From Candidatus Latescibacterota bacterium (GTDB taxonomy: Bacteria > Latescibacterota > 4484-107 > B68-G9): a DNA stretch of 5,229 nucleotides. The stretch spans positions 1 through 5,229 of the forward strand of contig DTXA01000244.1 in the NCBI GenBank assembly GCA_012962735.1. The letters run 5' to 3'. Under the pieces are notes generated by a model. The model made no database searches, was not told where the DNA came from, and saw only the letters and a list, made by a program, of their open reading frames with translations. Position numbers and translations under genes: made by a program. Positions 1 to 5,229 of this stretch are shown piece after piece; the first letter of the stretch is position 1, and the number at the start of each line of letters is the position of its first letter.

Positions 1-774
1 CAAGGGCTCCGAGGGGGTTATGTCGATGATGTGGGACAGGTCCAGGGTGTACGCCTGGCCGGTGGCGATGTTGTATACTGGGTCCCTCCACGAGAGGTTG
101 GAGCCCTCGTACACGAACAGGTACCCCACGCCGTCGGGAAGGACGCAGGCGGGACGGGTATAAAAGTTGTGCCAGCCTCCGGAGTCCAGGACGGGGTTGC
201 CGGGGTCGGGCGTCCACTTCTCACCATCTGAGCTCGTGAAGTGGTACGTCCGCTCCACCCGGTCGGCGCCGATGACGTATAGGTGCCATCGCTCCCCGTC
301 CCAGAGGACGAGGGGATCCTTGTAGCTGCACACGCTCACCAAGTCCCCCTCCGGGGGAAGGGCAACTAAGACCGTATGAGCTGTCTTCGGATCGAACTTA
401 GCCGGATGGTCCACGTCCTCGAGCTTCAGGATGCCCCACCCGTGTTTCTGGGGGCCGCATAGGTACAGCTTGAACTTGCCTGTCTTGGGGTCCCGCACAA
501 GGGAGGGACGTTCGAGACCCGGTATGGGGACCTCTTCCCTCTTGATCGAATGGAGCGGCCGGAAGTTCCTTCCGTCCTCGCTCTCCAGGACCCGCACCTC
601 GTATCCCCTACGGCCCCTGGGGGAGACCCCCTCCCGCATCCGAGCGGCTAAGAAGAAAGTGCCGCCATCGGTCCTGAGCACTGAGGGGGCACCGGCCCAC
701 CATTCGGGCTCGTCCCGGTCCGGCCGGAGGATCACGGTGTATTCGGAGAAGCGTCCGGCGAGGTCTTCGTACAT
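1..774 (-). CDS. Predicted five-bladed beta-propeller glycosidase-like protein (GH43/GH130-type fold), 3' end cut by the window
   Basis: The frame is open from an ATG at 774 to the left edge, giving 258 residues with no stop. The start is set by AGGAGG at 779-784, 4 nt upstream. The sequence shows repeated blade-like units typical of the GH32/43/62/68/117/130 superfamily: WWAGAPSVL (26-33), ERPSLVRD (88-95) followed by KFKLYLCG, YKDPLVLWDG (151-160), SSDGEKW (181-187) leading into PGNPVL, and TRPACVLPDG (207-215) leading to VYEG (221-224). The KDP motif (152-154) resembles the transition-state aspartate motif and YEG could supply an acid glutamate; assigning catalytic residues is inference. 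No signal peptide or membrane segment is seen, so it is probably cytoplasmic. Substrate cannot be predicted, and a non-catalytic or phosphorylase role is possible. It lies 114 nt after dcd, behind a stem-loop, so it may be transcribed separately. Confidence is high that it is a gene, moderate for the fold, low for the activity. Confidence 0.78.
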   Translation of the reverse strand, partial: MYEDLAGRFSEYTVILRPDRDEPEWWAGAPSVLRTDGGTFFLAARMREGVSPRGRRGYEVRVLESEDGRNFRPLHSIKREEVPIPGLERPSLVRDPKTGKFKLYLCGPQKHGWGILKLEDVDHPAKFDPKTAHTVLVALPPEGDLVSVCSYKDPLVLWDGERWHLYVIGADRVERTYHFTSSDGEKWTPDPGNPVLDSGGWHNFYTRPACVLPDGVGYLFVYEGSNLSWRDPVYNIATGQAYTLDLSHIIDITPSEPL

Positions 775-778
775 TACG

Positions 779-784
779 CCTCCT
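779..784 (-). promoter_or_regulatory. Ribosome binding site of the glycosidase-like gene
   Basis: A perfect AGGAGG on the minus strand lies 4 nt before the ATG at 774 and decides that start. Its surroundings, CAGGAGGCGTAATGT, match the site before the hypothetical gene (CAGGAGGCGAAATGT at about 2603-2589) at all but one base, so this bacterium seems to use a short 4-nt spacing regularly. Confidence 0.8.
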
Positions 785-828
785 GTCCTTTACATATCTT
801 ACCTGACTTAGAGGTATATAGCACAATA

Positions 829-852
829 GGCCCTCCACTTACGGGGAGGGCC
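829..852 (-). terminator. Perfect 8-bp stem-loop between dcd and the glycosidase-like gene; possible terminator
   Basis: Arms GGCCCTCC (829-836) and GGAGGGCC (845-852) are exact reverse complements around an 8-nt loop. Pairing can continue outward with bulges through about 822-859 (CACAATA against TATGTG). It lies about 37 nt beyond the dcd stop. No proper U-tract follows on either strand; the minus-strand continuation begins TATTGTGCTATAT, only mildly U-rich. It could end dcd transcription weakly, protect the dcd mRNA 3' end, or act in the leader of the next gene. The structure is certain; its function is inference. Confidence 0.45.
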
Positions 853-888
853 GTATGTGAATATCTCTCCGCCTCGTTTGGAAAGGCC

Positions 889-1461
889 TCAAGCCCTGGG
901 CAGGACGATCCCTCGCTGTCCCTGATATTTCCCCTTACGGTCCGCATAGGTCACCAAGGGGACTTCGTCGCCCTGGAAGAACAGCACCTGGGCGATGCCC
1001 TCCCCAGCGTAGATCTTGGCCGGAAGGGGGGTGGTGTTGGAGATCTCTATGGTCAGGTTTCCCTCCCATCCAGGTTCCAAGGGGGTTATGTTCACGATGA
1101 TGCCGCATCTGGCGTACGTGCTTTTTCCGATGACTATTCCCATAACATTTTGGGGCATATGGAAATATTCCATAGACCTGGCCAAAACGAAGGAATTGGG
1201 CGGGATGATACACATCCCACCCCGGAAGTCGGTGAACGCATCTGCGTCGAAGTTCTTGGGGTCAACCACCGTGAGTTTGCCCTTGCCGGGCGAAAACACC
1301 TTGAACTCGTCGGCGATCCTTATGTCGTACCCGAAGCTCGAGAGCCCGTAGGAGATCACCATTTCTTCATCCACCCAGCGTACCAGGCGCTCCTCGAAGG
1401 GCTCTATCATCCGGCATTCCCGACACATCCTCAGAATCCAGGCATCAGGCTTCAGCCCCAT
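889..1461 (-). CDS. dcd: dCTP deaminase
   Basis: This cytosolic enzyme deaminates dCTP to dUTP, which dUTPase turns into the dUMP used for thymidylate synthesis. The 190-residue length is normal for the family. Visible signatures are SYGLSSFGYDIRI (37-49), VDPKNFD (66-72), CIIPPNSFVLAR (84-95), GKSTYARCG (112-120), the stretch from GIIVNITPLEPGWEG through TIEI (120-140), NTTPLPAKIYAGEGIAQ (142-158) and the closing KYQGQRGIVLPR (178-189). By comparison with E. coli Dcd, Glu139 is the likely catalytic residue, with Ser114 and Arg118 in the nucleotide site. It most resembles the SSYGYDIR/KSTYARCG subgroup that I know as monofunctional deaminases; whether it also has dUTPase activity cannot be told by eye. 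The ATG at 1461 follows AGGAGG (1467-1472) by 5 nt. It is 72 nt downstream of the hypothetical gene, with a hairpin in the gap, and is probably the last gene of the secA-nadK operon. It looks complete. Confidence 0.96.
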   Translation of the reverse strand: MGLKPDAWILRMCRECRMIEPFEERLVRWVDEEMVISYGLSSFGYDIRIADEFKVFSPGKGKLTVVDPKNFDADAFTDFRGGMCIIPPNSFVLARSMEYFHMPQNVMGIVIGKSTYARCGIIVNITPLEPGWEGNLTIEISNTTPLPAKIYAGEGIAQVLFFQGDEVPLVTYADRKGKYQGQRGIVLPRA

Positions 1462-1477
1462 ATTCTCCTCCTCTATA

Positions 1478-1516
1478 GCCCCAAAAAGTTCTTTGCTCAG
1501 ATGCTCTTTTGGGGGC
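1478..1516 (-). promoter_or_regulatory. Imperfect 11-bp hairpin in the gap before dcd
   Basis: On the minus strand GCCCCCAAAAG (1516-1506) can pair with CTTTTTGGGGC (1488-1478) around a 17-nt loop, with one mismatch. It fills most of the 72-nt gap between the hypothetical gene's stop and dcd, and ends 5 nt before the dcd Shine-Dalgarno sequence. No U-tract follows the second arm, so it is not a standard terminator. It may be an mRNA processing or stability element, or a weak attenuator separating dcd from the genes upstream. The pairing is seen; the role is inference. Confidence 0.4.
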
Positions 1517-1533
1517 CCCTAGTGAACGATCAG

Positions 1534-2592
1534 TCACCGATACCGGGCGAGCACGATGTCCCGGAACTCCATCGCCGCCTTGGAATTCCGGTCCAATCCA
1601 TATATCCGCCAACACTCCTCCAGCTCACGCTCCGCCTGTTGTACGTCCGCTATGGGCTCCAGGTGGTCCACCACGGCCTCGAACACTTCTTTGTCCTTGC
1701 CGAAGAGCTTGCGGACGAAATACCTGCCCTTCCGACCTATGAGCTCCCGAAGGGAGGGGAGCGAAACGGGGGTTTCTTCCCGCCTGGGCCCGACCAGCTC
1801 CTCCACCCCGATGGGGACCATCTCCTCCGGGGGCCCCTCCTCCATCCGGTAGCTCATCTCCAAAACCCGGCGCACCTGAGATAGGGTCCACTCCGTATGC
1901 CCCAACGCCCTCTGGACCCTTATGAGTCGAGCCCACTCCTCCATACCCCTGCCCCTCAATAGGTGCTCCAAGACGTCGAGGTCCACCTGGTCCTCTTCCT
2001 GCACCTCCCTCCCCAGGAACAACTCCATAAGGGACGCCACGCCCCCCATCAAGAATTCCACCGGGTCCCGGTCGAGGGCCTCCCGCTCCACCCTTCTGAA
2101 CAAACTCCCCAGCTCCTCCTGTCCGACTTCCCCGATGCCATCTAAGAGCTTCCGCAACCCTTTCTCATAGACCTCTTCCAAGGGCATCCGCTGTACAGCT
2201 CGCAGGGCTTCCTCCCCGGAGACCCGCTCCCGGCCCCGGAAGATCACCTTAGGGGCCATTTCGGACGGGGCTATGCGTATCCATATCTCCCATTGGATGT
2301 ACTCCTCCACCAACCGTTCCACCTTCTCCTTAGGGAAGGTCGCCACTTCCTCCAGCAGCTCGTCCAATTGGCCTAAGAGGCTCTGTACCTTAGGATGTTC
2401 GTAGTTCAGGGGGCTCTGGGCCCTGCGGGCCCGTTCCTCCTTTAAGAGGGCTTCCACCAGCTCGGCGAGCCTGCGCACCACCGAGGGCGGCGCCCCTCGC
2501 CTGCGCACCTGACCCAGCTCCACCATCTCCCCGTCTCTCAACACCCGGAACACAATCTCCTCTTTCAACGCCCGTATGCGATCGGTTAACAT
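1534..2592 (-). CDS. Conserved-looking hypothetical protein, soluble and mostly helical
   Basis: I do not recognise this 352-residue protein by name. The reading frame stays open back to 2646, but the ATG at 2592 is preferred: it has a perfect AGGAGG (2602-2597) 4 nt upstream and overlaps the nadK stop by only 7 nt. The product is very rich in Glu, Arg and Leu, with long amphipathic helices (for example 36-57, 65-105, 125-151 and 203-250), no signal peptide or membrane span, and only one cysteine (327), so it is likely cytoplasmic. The C-terminal part (about 278-352) is distinct: LRELIGRKGRYFVRKLFGKD (281-300), then AERELEECWRIYGLDRNSKAA (320-340), then MEFRDIVLARYR at the very end. From memory this resembles a C-terminal module of uncharacterised proteins in Bacteroidota/Ignavibacteria-like genomes (pattern F-I-K-K-L/I-F-x-x-D, ending x-F-x-D-x-V-x-x-R-Y), but I could not test that. 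Its codon use and overlap with nadK support a real, co-translated gene. Confidence 0.85.
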   Translation of the reverse strand: MLTDRIRALKEEIVFRVLRDGEMVELGQVRRRGAPPSVVRRLAELVEALLKEERARRAQSPLNYEHPKVQSLLGQLDELLEEVATFPKEKVERLVEEYIQWEIWIRIAPSEMAPKVIFRGRERVSGEEALRAVQRMPLEEVYEKGLRKLLDGIGEVGQEELGSLFRRVEREALDRDPVEFLMGGVASLMELFLGREVQEEDQVDLDVLEHLLRGRGMEEWARLIRVQRALGHTEWTLSQVRRVLEMSYRMEEGPPEEMVPIGVEELVGPRREETPVSLPSLRELIGRKGRYFVRKLFGKDKEVFEAVVDHLEPIADVQQAERELEECWRIYGLDRNSKAAMEFRDIVLARYR

Positions 2593-3467
2593 TTCGCCTC
2601 CTGCGAAATGCACTGCTTTCCCCCTCCCCAAAGCAACTTGGTGCACAAGACGTTATAGAATGACCTCCCAGGAAGCGTGAGGAGCCTTACCCGCTCCCGG
2701 GCCCTACGCACGGCTACCCTGTCCTCGGGATGGAGCCGACAGCGCAGTTGGCCGTCCACGGTCAGGGCCATATCCTCCCCCCAGTCGGAGCGGACGCCCA
2801 GGACTATTTCCTCGTCCGGCGGAAGGACCATAGGGCGCACCGAGAGGGAATGGGGACAGATGGGGGTCAGAAGTATGCCCTCCAGCTTCGGGTGCACGAT
2901 GGGCCCGCCAGCCGAGAGGGAGTAGGCGGTGGAGCCAGTGGGCGTGGCCAGAATAGCGCCGTCCGCCAAGTAGGACCCCAAGAACTCCTCCCCTACGAAT
3001 ACCCTCACTTCTATCATCCGGGGGGAAGTCCCCCGTTCCAGCACCACATCGTTCACAGCAAAGAATTCCCTCCCCTCCCCCTCCGCGTATGTGGTAAGTC
3101 CCATCCGCTCCTCCACCTGGGCCTTTCCGTCCAGCACCATCCCGAGCGCCTCGCTCAGCTCTTCCGCCGATACCTCGGCTAAAAATCCCAACCTCCCCAG
3201 GTTCACACCTAATATCGGCACCCCGGTCCCCCGAAGGGCCCTGGCCGTGCGGAGGATCGTCCCGTCCCCCCCTATGGCCACAACTACGTCTGCCCCCCTT
3301 ATGTCCCCGACGTTCAGAGCTCGTCCTCCGGGGAAGAGGTCCCTGAGGTCCTCCTCTAAGATCCCGACAAGCCCTCGCTCCCTCAAAAGATCTATGAGCT
3401 TGCCTACGACCTCGTAGACCCCCGACTTGCGGAGATTGGCCGCAATGCCCACAGAGCGTATATCCAT
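2586..3467 (-). CDS. nadK: NAD kinase (ATP/polyphosphate-dependent), makes NADP
   Basis: Phosphorylates NAD at the 2'-hydroxyl to give NADP in the cytosol. The 293-residue length fits the bacterial family. Signatures in order are VGIAANLRKSG near the start, VVVAIGGDGTILRTAR (61-76) with Asp68 as the catalytic GGDG aspartate, GVNLGRLGFLAEV (87-99), NDVVLERG (139-146), DGAILATPTGSTAYSLSAGG (169-188), PICPHSLSVRPMVLP (202-216) and TVDGQ (236-240), then the usual end FYNVLCTKLLWG. About a dozen extra residues follow (to AKC), spanning the hairpin that carries the next gene's start. The ATG at 3467 is chosen because it begins the conserved domain; it lacks a well-spaced Shine-Dalgarno (AGAGG is 13 nt away). 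A TTG at 3491 sits 4 nt after GGGAGG and would overlap the secA stop, adding 8 residues, so the start is not fully settled. The gene starts 16 nt after secA and overlaps the next gene by 7 nt, consistent with one operon. Confidence 0.96.
   Translation of the reverse strand: MDIRSVGIAANLRKSGVYEVVGKLIDLLRERGLVGILEEDLRDLFPGGRALNVGDIRGADVVVAIGGDGTILRTARALRGTGVPILGVNLGRLGFLAEVSAEELSEALGMVLDGKAQVEERMGLTTYAEGEGREFFAVNDVVLERGTSPRMIEVRVFVGEEFLGSYLADGAILATPTGSTAYSLSAGGPIVHPKLEGILLTPICPHSLSVRPMVLPPDEEIVLGVRSDWGEDMALTVDGQLRCRLHPEDRVAVRRARERVRLLTLPGRSFYNVLCTKLLWGGGKQCISQEAKC
2589..2611 (-). promoter_or_regulatory. Hairpin with the Shine-Dalgarno in its loop and the start codon in its stem, at the nadK/hypothetical overlap
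   Basis: On the mRNA strand GCATTTCG (2611-2604) pairs with CGAAATGT (2596-2589), seven Watson-Crick pairs plus a terminal G-U, around a 7-nt loop CAGGAGG (2603-2597). The loop is the ribosome binding site of the hypothetical gene; its ATG (2592-2590) is inside the 3' arm; and the nadK stop TAA (2588-2586) lies just beyond. Ribosomes completing nadK would melt the stem, so this arrangement is suited to translational coupling. The sequence symmetry is certain; the regulatory role is inference. Confidence 0.55.
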
Positions 3468-3483
3468 CTTACAGCCCACGCCT

Positions 3484-5076
3484 CTATACAATGTGCCTCC
3501 CGCAACACTTCTTGTACTTCTTGCCACTTCCGCAGGGACAGGGGTCGTTCCGGCCTATCTTTTTGCCCACCCGCACGGGCTGAAGCTTCTTGGAAGCCTC
3601 TTCCGGGACCTCTGCGACCCCCGGCCCGGCAGTTTGCACGGGGACCACTGGAGGTGATGCGGCGGCCCTAGGGATATGGAAGCCCATGCCCGTGGTATCC
3701 TCGTGGATGAGGCGCTCCCCTCCCCTGCGGCGCCTTCTGACCCAACGTGGCTCGGCCACCTCCTGGACTGGCAGCCAGAACAGGGTCTTGACCGCCTCCC
3801 GGTCTATCCGGGCCAGCAGGTCCTCGAACATATCGAACGCCTCCCGCTTATACTCTATCAGCGGGTCCCTCTGGCCGTACGCCCTGAGACCTATGCCCTC
3901 ACGGAGGAGGTCCATCTCATACAGGTGTTCCTTCCACAGATCGTCTATGGCGCTCAGGAGGGCCATCCGCTCGAAATGCCGTATCTGCTCCGGATCGAAC
4001 AGGGACCTCCTGCGCTCGTACAGCTCCCATGCGGCCCGGGCCAGGGCTTCCTTCAGGGCCTCTGCGTCCACCTGGCCATCCACCCGGGGCTCTATGAGGA
4101 ATATCTCCCGGAACTCCCTCCTGAGCCCCTCTACGTCCCAGTCCTCCCGAGCCTTGGAGTCGGTATGTGCCTCCACGATGTCCGCCACCACTGCCTCGAC
4201 CGTATTGCGGACCTCCTCGCTCAGGTCCTCGGCCAAAAGGGCCATCTTACGACGGCCGTATATCACCTCCCGTTGGCGGTTCATCACATCGTCGTATTCG
4301 AGCAGCCTCTTTCTGATCTCGAAGTTTCGCTGCTCCACCCTCTTCTGAGCACGCTCTATGGACTTGGTCACAAGTGGGTGGGTGATGACCTCCCCCTCCT
4401 TGGCCCCCATCTTGTCCATGATAGCGGCTATACGCTCGGACCCGAAGAGGCGCATAAGGTCGTCCTCTAATGAGATGAGGAACCTGGAGGCCCCCGGGTC
4501 CCCCTGCCTTCCAGCACGACCTCTGAGCTGTCGGTCTATGCGACGTGCCTCGTGGCGCTCGGTGCCGATGATGTGCAGACCGCATGGCACATCCTCCAAG
4601 CAGTTCAGCTCCTTGAAGTACGGGCAGAGGGGGGTATCCTCGTTCGGGTCCGCCACCAGAGCGCACTGGTGCCCCCCAAGGCACTTCACCACCCCAGACC
4701 CCAGTTTTATGTCCGTGCCCCTCCCAGCCATATTCGTGGCTATGGTGACAGCGCCCGGTTGGCCGGCCATGGCCACGATCTCGGCCTCCCGCTGGTGGTA
4801 CTTGGCGTTCAGGACCTGGTGGGAGATGCCTCTGCGACGCAACATCCTGCTTAAGGTCTCCGATACCTCCACCGAGACGGTGCCCACCAAGACTGGGAGG
4901 TTCTTCTTGTGGAGGCGTTCTATCTCCTGTATTATCGCGCTGTACTTCTCCCTCTTGGTACGGTAGATGAAGTCGTCGTAGTCTATCCTGCGCACCGGTT
5001 TGTGGGTGGGGATCACCACTACCTCAAGTTTATAGATGTCCCAGAACTCCTGCGCCTCGGTCTCGGCCGTTCCGGA
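3484..5076 (-). CDS. secA: Protein translocase ATPase subunit SecA, C-terminal 530 residues only (5' part missing)
   Basis: SecA is the cytosolic and membrane-associated ATPase that drives preproteins through SecYEG. Homology begins at SGTAETEAQEF, helicase motif III, and runs to the natural C-terminus. Counting from there: VLVGTVSVEVSE (62-73), VTIATNMAGRGTDIKLG (110-126), and GTERHEARRIDRQLRGRAGR (171-190) with QGDPG belong to the second nucleotide-binding domain; LLEYDDVMNRQREVIY (258-273) lies in the helical scaffold; AIDDLWKEHLYEMDLLREGI (376-395) and LRAYGQRDPL are the helical hairpin region; and CPCGSGKKYKKCCGR with Cys513, 515, 524 and 525 is the zinc-binding SecB/ribosome-contact tail. 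A five-cysteine insertion lies at 132-165. Missing are the Walker A/B first ATPase domain and preprotein cross-linking domain, roughly 370 residues in B. subtilis SecA. Upstream of 5076 the frame stays open to 5229, but the predicted residues are Ser/Asn/Lys-rich and unlike SecA. As it stands this fragment could not be a working translocase. Confidence 0.95.
   Translation of the reverse strand, partial: SGTAETEAQEFWDIYKLEVVVIPTHKPVRRIDYDDFIYRTKREKYSAIIQEIERLHKKNLPVLVGTVSVEVSETLSRMLRRRGISHQVLNAKYHQREAEIVAMAGQPGAVTIATNMAGRGTDIKLGSGVVKCLGGHQCALVADPNEDTPLCPYFKELNCLEDVPCGLHIIGTERHEARRIDRQLRGRAGRQGDPGASRFLISLEDDLMRLFGSERIAAIMDKMGAKEGEVITHPLVTKSIERAQKRVEQRNFEIRKRLLEYDDVMNRQREVIYGRRKMALLAEDLSEEVRNTVEAVVADIVEAHTDSKAREDWDVEGLRREFREIFLIEPRVDGQVDAEALKEALARAAWELYERRRSLFDPEQIRHFERMALLSAIDDLWKEHLYEMDLLREGIGLRAYGQRDPLIEYKREAFDMFEDLLARIDREAVKTLFWLPVQEVAEPRWVRRRRRGGERLIHEDTTGMGFHIPRAAASPPVVPVQTAGPGVAEVPEEASKKLQPVRVGKKIGRNDPCPCGSGKKYKKCCGRHIV
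4582..4683 (-). other. Cysteine-rich insertion within SecA nucleotide-binding domain 2
   Basis: Between the conserved TDIKLG and HIIGTERHE motifs there are about 35 residues with five cysteines (132, 138, 151, 159 and 165, counted from SGTA), spaced C-x5-C-x12-C-x7-C-x5-C, around the segment CPYFKELNC. B. subtilis SecA has only a short loop here. As I recall, several bacterial lineages carry a similar Cys-bearing insert before GLHIIGTERHE, so this is probably a lineage feature. A metal-binding role is inferred from the cysteines only. Confidence 0.6.
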
Positions 5077-5082
5077 GATTTC
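5074..5082. other. Break point where SecA coding sequence joins unrelated DNA
   Basis: Left of about 5076 the minus strand encodes textbook SecA. To the right, the residues expected before GTA (the LAGM of LAGMTGTA and the conserved NYF...Y segment) are absent. Base composition also changes: 5101-5220 is about 47% GC (56 of 120 by hand count) against about 67% for 4501-4560. The 52 nt from 5077 to 5128 hold no recognisable coding sequence; they contain TTGACA at 5086-5091 without a matching -10, and GAGTTTTT twice (5096-5103, 5111-5118). No terminal inverted repeats, intein splice residues or intron core motifs were seen. Confidence 0.7.
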
Positions 5083-5118
5083 TTTTTGACAACAGAGTTT
5101 TTGAATCGGGGAGTTTTT

Positions 5119-5124
5119 AGGGGG
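5119..5124 (+). promoter_or_regulatory. Likely ribosome binding site for the DUF21-type gene
   Basis: AGGGGG on the plus strand ends 4 nt before the TTG at 5129, the same spacing seen at two minus-strand genes of this window. It is the main reason to prefer that TTG over the TTG codons at 5126 and 5144. Confidence 0.4.
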
Positions 5125-5128
5125 CTTG

Positions 5129-5229
5129 TTGGACGAGCTCTCATTGATTGAGATACTTCTTTTCGCACTGCTTGTCGTATTTCTTGTCTGTTCGGGTTGC
5201 TTTTCTGCAACAGAGACGGCCCTGTTTTC
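5129..5229 (+). CDS. N-terminus of a DUF21 (CNNM/CorC-HlyC family) membrane protein, cut by the right edge
   Basis: The plus-strand frame is open from an in-frame TGA at 5102-5104 to the window end. It encodes a short polar start (DELSLIE), a hydrophobic stretch ILLFALLVVFLVCSG, then CFSATETALFS, which matches the FSxxETALFS signature at the end of the first transmembrane helix of DUF21 proteins. These are inner-membrane proteins with a DUF21 transmembrane domain followed by cytoplasmic CBS and CorC-HlyC domains, linked to magnesium or cobalt export. Only 33 codons are visible, so the later domains cannot be checked. No ATG exists in the frame; TTG at 5129 is chosen from the spacing to AGGGGG, with TTG at 5126 or 5144 as alternatives. 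Composition is more AT-rich than in the minus-strand genes. It starts 52 nt from the secA break, an arrangement impossible beside an intact secA, so it may come from another locus or genome. Confidence 0.65.
   Translation, partial: MDELSLIEILLFALLVVFLVCSGCFSATETALF

Noticed and set aside
796..826. Minus-strand promoter for the glycosidase-like gene (TTGTGC ... TAAGAT)
   Set aside because: Both boxes are weak and the 19-nt spacer is too long; not enough to call.
1150..1884. Long plus-strand open frame of 244 codons
   Set aside because: It lies antisense across dcd and the hypothetical gene, is Pro/His/Leu-rich, and shows no family motifs; a shadow of GC-rich coding DNA.
3676..4470. Long plus-strand open frame of 264 codons
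   Set aside because: Entirely antisense to well-conserved SecA sequence, with no ribosome binding site or recognisable domain.
5086..5091. Perfect TTGACA on the plus strand as a -35 box for the DUF21 gene
   Set aside because: No -10-like hexamer lies 16-18 nt downstream (the region is GGGGAG-like), so the match alone does not make a promoter.
5096..5118. Repeated GAGTTTTT as a possible CRISPR or direct-repeat remnant
   Set aside because: Only two 8-base copies in low-complexity sequence, with no regular spacing or further copies.
5019..5229. Minus-strand frames opposite the DUF21 gene: the SecA frame open to 5229, and a basic 63-residue frame at 5019-5210
   Set aside because: Neither resembles SecA or a known protein before the break. 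The plus strand carries the DUF21 signature in the same DNA, and the 63-residue frame overlaps genuine SecA coding sequence out of phase.
5077..5229. An intein or a self-splicing intron interrupting secA at the GTA motif
   Set aside because: No His-Asn followed by Ser/Thr/Cys precedes the SecA extein, no group II domain V pattern or group I core was recognisable, and the sequence instead fits the 5' end of another gene on the opposite strand.

Overview
The window is a compact, GC-rich bacterial segment. Nearly all of it is read from the minus strand as one run of genes, so in transcription order it reads right to left: secA (3' part), nadK, a conserved hypothetical gene, dcd, then a beta-propeller glycosidase-like gene that runs off the left edge. 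SecA, NAD kinase, a bacterial-type dCTP deaminase and strong AGGAGG ribosome binding sites all point to a bacterium. Heavy use of AGG and ATA codons in GC-rich DNA is a pattern often met in deep-branching or thermophilic lineages. I cannot name a phylum from the sequence alone.

Region by region: 1-774 is the first 258 codons of a predicted five-bladed beta-propeller protein related to the GH43/GH130-type superfamily (minus, 3' end outside the window). 775-888 is an intergenic gap with a perfect 8-bp stem-loop. 889-1461 is dcd. 1462-1533 is a 72-nt gap holding an imperfect 11-bp hairpin. 1534-2592 encodes a 352-residue soluble, mostly helical protein of unknown function. 2586-3467 is nadK, whose stop codon overlaps the start of the hypothetical gene. 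3484-5076 is the C-terminal two thirds of secA. From about 5077 to the right edge the DNA is more AT-rich, SecA homology stops abruptly, and the plus strand instead encodes the first 33 residues of a DUF21 (CNNM/CorC-type) membrane protein.

The tight spacing (16 nt from secA to nadK, a 7-nt overlap from nadK to the hypothetical gene, 72 nt to dcd) suggests a housekeeping operon joining protein export, NADP supply and pyrimidine deoxynucleotide synthesis. The glycosidase-like gene is separated by a stem-loop and may be a separate unit.

Two points deserve most attention. First, the break inside secA at the conserved GTA motif, joined to the 5' end of an unrelated divergent gene, is either an assembly or clone chimera or a real rearrangement. 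Second, at the nadK/hypothetical junction the Shine-Dalgarno sequence sits in the loop, and the start codon in the stem, of a small hairpin that a ribosome finishing nadK would open. I found no CRISPR array, tRNA, rRNA or insertion sequence, and no clearly new biological system.
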